Below are positions 26,929 through 29,440 of a DNA stretch of 29,440 nt, piece by piece; position 1 is the stretch's first letter, and every line of letters starts with the position of its first letter. This DNA is from Planctomycetaceae bacterium. Its GTDB lineage: Bacteria; Planctomycetota; Planctomycetia; Planctomycetales; Planctomycetaceae. The stretch is from positions 10,540 to 39,979 of the forward strand of contig DLVV01000351.1 of assembly GCA_003445035.1 (NCBI GenBank). The letters are read 5' to 3'. Below the pieces are notes generated by a model. It searched no databases. It was not told the DNA's origin and saw nothing but the letters and a program-made list of their open reading frames with translations. A program made the position numbers and the translations under genes.

Positions 26929-28440
26929 ATGTCGATGCCCCTCCGCGATCACACGTTTCTCGGCATGACGCAGAGCCTGTGTCCGGAGTGTCTGGAACTG
27001 GTTCCGGCGAAGATCATCGATCGGGGTGGACGGGTGTATTTCCGCAAGCACTGCCCGACCCACGGTTCCCGTGAAGATTTTGTCTGTGGCGATGTCAACA
27101 GCTTCGATCGGCTCGAATTCAGTGTCCCGGGCAAGGTGCCGCGACAGGTTGGTGTCACGGCCACCGGGAAGGGATGTCCCTACGAATGCGGGTTGTGCAC
27201 CGAGCACGAACAGCACACCTGCGTGGGGCTGGTTGAGATCACCGGGTCGTGCAATCTCTCGTGCCCGATGTGCTACGCCTCCAGTGGCCCCGGTGGCCAG
27301 CATCTTTCGTTCGAGGAGGTGACCAGGTCGATCGACCGGCTGGTCGAGGTCGAGGGCCGTCCCGAGGTGCTGCAGCTCTCCGGCGGCGAACCGACGATCC
27401 ATCCCGAGTTTCTCGAGATCCTGGATTACGCCTGCGGGCAGCCGATTGACATCGTGATGATCAACACCAACGGGATCCGGTTCGCACGGGATCGCGATTT
27501 CCTCGAGGCGGTGGCTCGTCATCGTGATCGGCTGGAGATCTACCTGCAGTTTGACGGATTTCGAGATGAGACCTACGAGTCGCTGCGGGGTGAACCGCTG
27601 GTGGAGACCAAGCAGCAGGCCATCGAGGCTTTCGGTGAGGTGGGATTGCGGACGACCCTGGTCACCACGATCCAGGGTGGGGTCAACGAGGACGAGCTGG
27701 GGGCGATCATCGAGTTCGGGTTGGCCCGATCGTGGATCACCGGTGTCAGCCTGCAGCCGGCCACCTACAGCGGCCGTCACGTGCTGCCCGAAACGATCGA
27801 GGCCCGGGTCACGTTTCCGGAGGTGGTGCAGCTGATCGAGCAGCAGACCGACGGCCGGTTCGTGGCCGACGATTTCATGCCGCTGCCGTGTGCCCATCCC
27901 AACTGTCACACGCTGACTTACGCCTACCGTTCGGGAGGCCGTTGGATCCCGCTGATGCGGCTCATCGACGCCCGCGAGCACAGCGACCTCCTGGCCAACG
28001 GGATCACCTTCAACCGGTCCCGGGCGCGGCAGTTGATCGAGACGTATCTCGAGCGGCTGGGGCACTGCGGGCCCGAGGGCTGTTCGGTTCCCGGTGCGAC
28101 CGACCAGGTCGTGGCGCCCGAGCTCCCGGTTCTGGCCGGCCAGCCGATCGTTCCGCAGGGTGCCGATGTCACCGCCGATCCGCTGGCCCTGGAATTCTTC
28201 CAGCGGGGCCTGGCCGAGGACCTGGATCCATCGGATGTCTTCCGGATCACGATCACCTCGTTCCTGGACGCCTACAACTTCGACGTGCGGCGGGTGATGA
28301 AGTGCTGCATCCATCACGTGCTGCCCTCCGGCCACGTGATTCCCTTCTGTGCCTACAACGTGCTCTATCGCGAGGGTCATCTTCCGCTGCCGACGTTGGA
28401 CCGGCTGGCCGAGTTGACCGCTGACCCGGCCAAGAGTTGA
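26929..28440 (+). CDS. Radical SAM enzyme, tetraether-lipid-synthase (Tes/MJ0619, COG1964)-like
   Basis: The 503-residue protein binds a [4Fe-4S] cluster through Cys108, Cys112 and Cys115 in SCNLSCPMC and has the SAM-binding SGGEP motif at 151-155. Many more cysteines fit the Tes layout. An N-terminal rubredoxin-like part has LCPEC (18, 21) and KHCPTHG (42). GCPYECGLC follows (83, 87, 90), then Cys98. Further clusters of cysteines lie at PCAHPNC (about 323-329), HCGPEGC and, near the C-terminus, KCCIHH and FCAYN. In archaea Tes joins lipid tails by carbon-carbon coupling, using the radical cluster plus auxiliary clusters. Whether this bacterial protein acts on lipids is inference. The downstream Lgt-like gene overlaps its stop codon, supporting a membrane-lipid or lipoprotein substrate. 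Confidence 0.78.
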   Translation: MSMPLRDHTFLGMTQSLCPECLELVPAKIIDRGGRVYFRKHCPTHGSREDFVCGDVNSFDRLEFSVPGKVPRQVGVTATGKGCPYECGLCTEHEQHTCVGLVEITGSCNLSCPMCYASSGPGGQHLSFEEVTRSIDRLVEVEGRPEVLQLSGGEPTIHPEFLEILDYACGQPIDIVMINTNGIRFARDRDFLEAVARHRDRLEIYLQFDGFRDETYESLRGEPLVETKQQAIEAFGEVGLRTTLVTTIQGGVNEDELGAIIEFGLARSWITGVSLQPATYSGRHVLPETIEARVTFPEVVQLIEQQTDGRFVADDFMPLPCAHPNCHTLTYAYRSGGRWIPLMRLIDAREHSDLLANGITFNRSRARQLIETYLERLGHCGPEGCSVPGATDQVVAPELPVLAGQPIVPQGADVTADPLALEFFQRGLAEDLDPSDVFRITITSFLDAYNFDVRRVMKCCIHHVLPSGHVIPFCAYNVLYREGHLPLPTLDRLAELTADPAKS

Positions 28441-29168
28441 CCGTGGCCGGTCGCATCACCTACGCGGCGATCATGATGGCGGCCGTGGCCGCTGCGGTCT
28501 GGTTGTCCAGGGGCCGGCAGGCGCGACTGGGGCTGACGGTGTGGCAACGCGTGATGGTCGGTCTGGGGGGCTTCACCGGTGCGTTCCTGTCGGCGAAGCT
28601 GCCGTTTTTTCTTTCCTACGTCGTTGACGGCGACTGGCCGGCGGTGCTCAGTGGCCGGGCGCTGTTTTCCGACGGGAAGACCATCATGCTGGGGCTGGCG
28701 GGAGGGTACGCGGGGGTTGAGTTCGGCAAGTGGTACAGCGGTGTGAAGGTCTCGACCGGTGACAGCTTTGCGGTCTCGATTCCCGTGGCGGTGGCGATCG
28801 GACGGCTGGCCTGTTTCACCAACGGTTGCTGCCACGGCATCGCCACCAGCCTGCCGTGGGGCGTCGATTTCGGTGACGGAATCGTGCGACATCCGACACA
28901 GATCTACGAGTCGTTGTTTCACCTGGGTTGTGCCGTTGTACTGGCATCGTTGCGTCGTGACGGGATGCTCACCGGACATCTGTTCAAGCTCTATCTGGTC
29001 GTGTATTCGATCTACCGCTTCGCGACCGAATTCATCCGACCCGAGGCGAAATTGTGGGGCGGTTGGACGGGATACCAGTGGGCGGCGGTGGTGATGGTGG
29101 GGGTTTTCGGAGTGCTGTGGTGGGCACAGGCCCGGACTGGCCAGCGTGATGTCGACGCGGTAGTCTAG
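28437..29168 (+). CDS. Lgt-like integral membrane protein (prolipoprotein diacylglyceryl transferase family)
   Basis: The 243-residue multi-spanning protein shares the Lgt fold signatures: GRLACFTNGCCHG (122-134), RHPTQIYE (151-158) and YRFATEFIR (193-201). Arg123 and Arg194 correspond to conserved Lgt arginines. The loop that holds the essential histidine in E. coli Lgt (His103, SFHGG) reads TIMLGLAGG here, with Leu85 at that place, and the protein is shorter than canonical Lgt. It is therefore probably a paralogue rather than the housekeeping enzyme. TTG at 28437 overlaps the radical SAM stop (TTGA), giving tight coupling; GTG at 28443 is an alternative start. A role in attaching, transferring or modifying lipids together with the radical SAM enzyme is inferred. 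Confidence 0.8.
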   Translation: MTVAGRITYAAIMMAAVAAAVWLSRGRQARLGLTVWQRVMVGLGGFTGAFLSAKLPFFLSYVVDGDWPAVLSGRALFSDGKTIMLGLAGGYAGVEFGKWYSGVKVSTGDSFAVSIPVAVAIGRLACFTNGCCHGIATSLPWGVDFGDGIVRHPTQIYESLFHLGCAVVLASLRRDGMLTGHLFKLYLVVYSIYRFATEFIRPEAKLWGGWTGYQWAAVVMVGVFGVLWWAQARTGQRDVDAVV

Positions 29169-29312
29169 ATCCGGTTGTCCTCGTCGCGTCGATTCACCGG
29201 CATCAAGTGCTGTGGTCGGGCCGTGGTGGGGCTGTCAGCTCTATCGAGCGACCGCTCGTGCCGGCCGGGCACTTTGCGGATCGTGCATCGCACCCGGCCG
29301 GAGTACACAGGC

Positions 29313-29440
29313 ATGCGACAACTCACTCTCTCGCTGACTCTCGGCTTCGCAGTTCTGCTGACAGCGGTCGCACCGTCGGTCGATGCTCAGGACAACAAGA
29401 CCAAGAAGGGCGCGGCCAAAAAGGGTGCGGTCAAAAAGGG
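29313..29440 (+). CDS. Secreted lysine-rich protein, N-terminal fragment
   Basis: An ATG at 29313 opens a frame that runs off the window after 42 complete codons. The first 26 residues form a signal peptide (MRQLTLSLTLGFAVLLTAVA, then PSVDAQ). After the likely cleavage near DAQ, a Lys/Gly/Ala low-complexity run begins, with GAAKKG and GAVKKG as near-repeats. The product is probably exported and strongly basic at its N-terminus. The rest is unseen, so no family can be named. Confidence 0.6.
   Translation, partial: MRQLTLSLTLGFAVLLTAVAPSVDAQDNKTKKGAAKKGAVKK

Noticed and set aside
29258..29272. GTGCC/GGCAC hairpin after the Lgt-like gene as a terminator
   Set aside because: The stem is only five pairs and is followed by TTTG rather than a run of T.

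Overview
The window is GC-rich chromosomal DNA from a member of the Planctomycetota. The main lineage evidence is a secreted protein built from the YTV repeat, a domain largely confined to that phylum. Further support comes from two outsized signal peptidases I carrying inserted zinc ribbons, an RNase III, LepA and LptB of bacterial type, and several small membrane proteins that look like known planctomycete hypotheticals. I cannot name the genus. I saw no rRNA, tRNA, CRISPR array, transposase or phage gene, and no stretch over 300 bases lacks a gene; the longest gaps are 7552-7836, 5924-6186 and 26354-26613.

Layout. 1-2945 (+): the tail of fmt, a small membrane-anchored hypothetical, and a long ORF that joins a WaaP/InaA-type lipopolysaccharide kinase to a lipobox-bearing HExxH metallopeptidase. 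2902-4113 (-): a periplasmic HtrA/Deg protease whose 3' end overlaps the previous gene by 44 bases. 4289-5056 (+): RNase III. 5072-5923 (-): a TIM-barrel sugar isomerase/epimerase-like protein. 6187-7551 (+): the YTV-repeat protein, closed by a strong intrinsic terminator. 7837-14058 (+): a 2073-residue alpha-2-macroglobulin-like protein with a CxEQ thioester motif. 14069-16862 (-): a CysQ-like phosphatase overlapping an SLC13-type transporter with two RCK_C domains, suggesting sulfate metabolism. 17037-18181 (+): two membrane hypotheticals.

26353-18204 (-) is a run of seven same-strand genes: a D-2-hydroxyacid dehydrogenase, a zinc-ribbon protein, an HpcH/HpaI aldolase, lepA, two tandem signal peptidases I and lptB. 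The lepA to signal peptidase order matches the classical lepA-lepB pairing. The second half of the run concerns protein secretion and outer-membrane lipid export.

26614-29168 (+) holds a small zinc-ribbon membrane protein, a cysteine-rich radical SAM enzyme resembling archaeal tetraether lipid synthase (Tes/MJ0619, COG1964), and an Lgt-like integral membrane protein whose TTG start overlaps the radical SAM stop codon. A secreted lysine-rich protein starts at 29313 and runs off the end.

Much of the window concerns the cell envelope: LPS kinase, periplasmic protease, macroglobulin, signal peptidases, LptB and a putative lipid-modifying pair. The best candidates for under-described biology are the Tes-like/Lgt-like pair, the duplicated signal peptidases with zinc-ribbon and large extra domains, and the kinase-lipobox-peptidase fusion.
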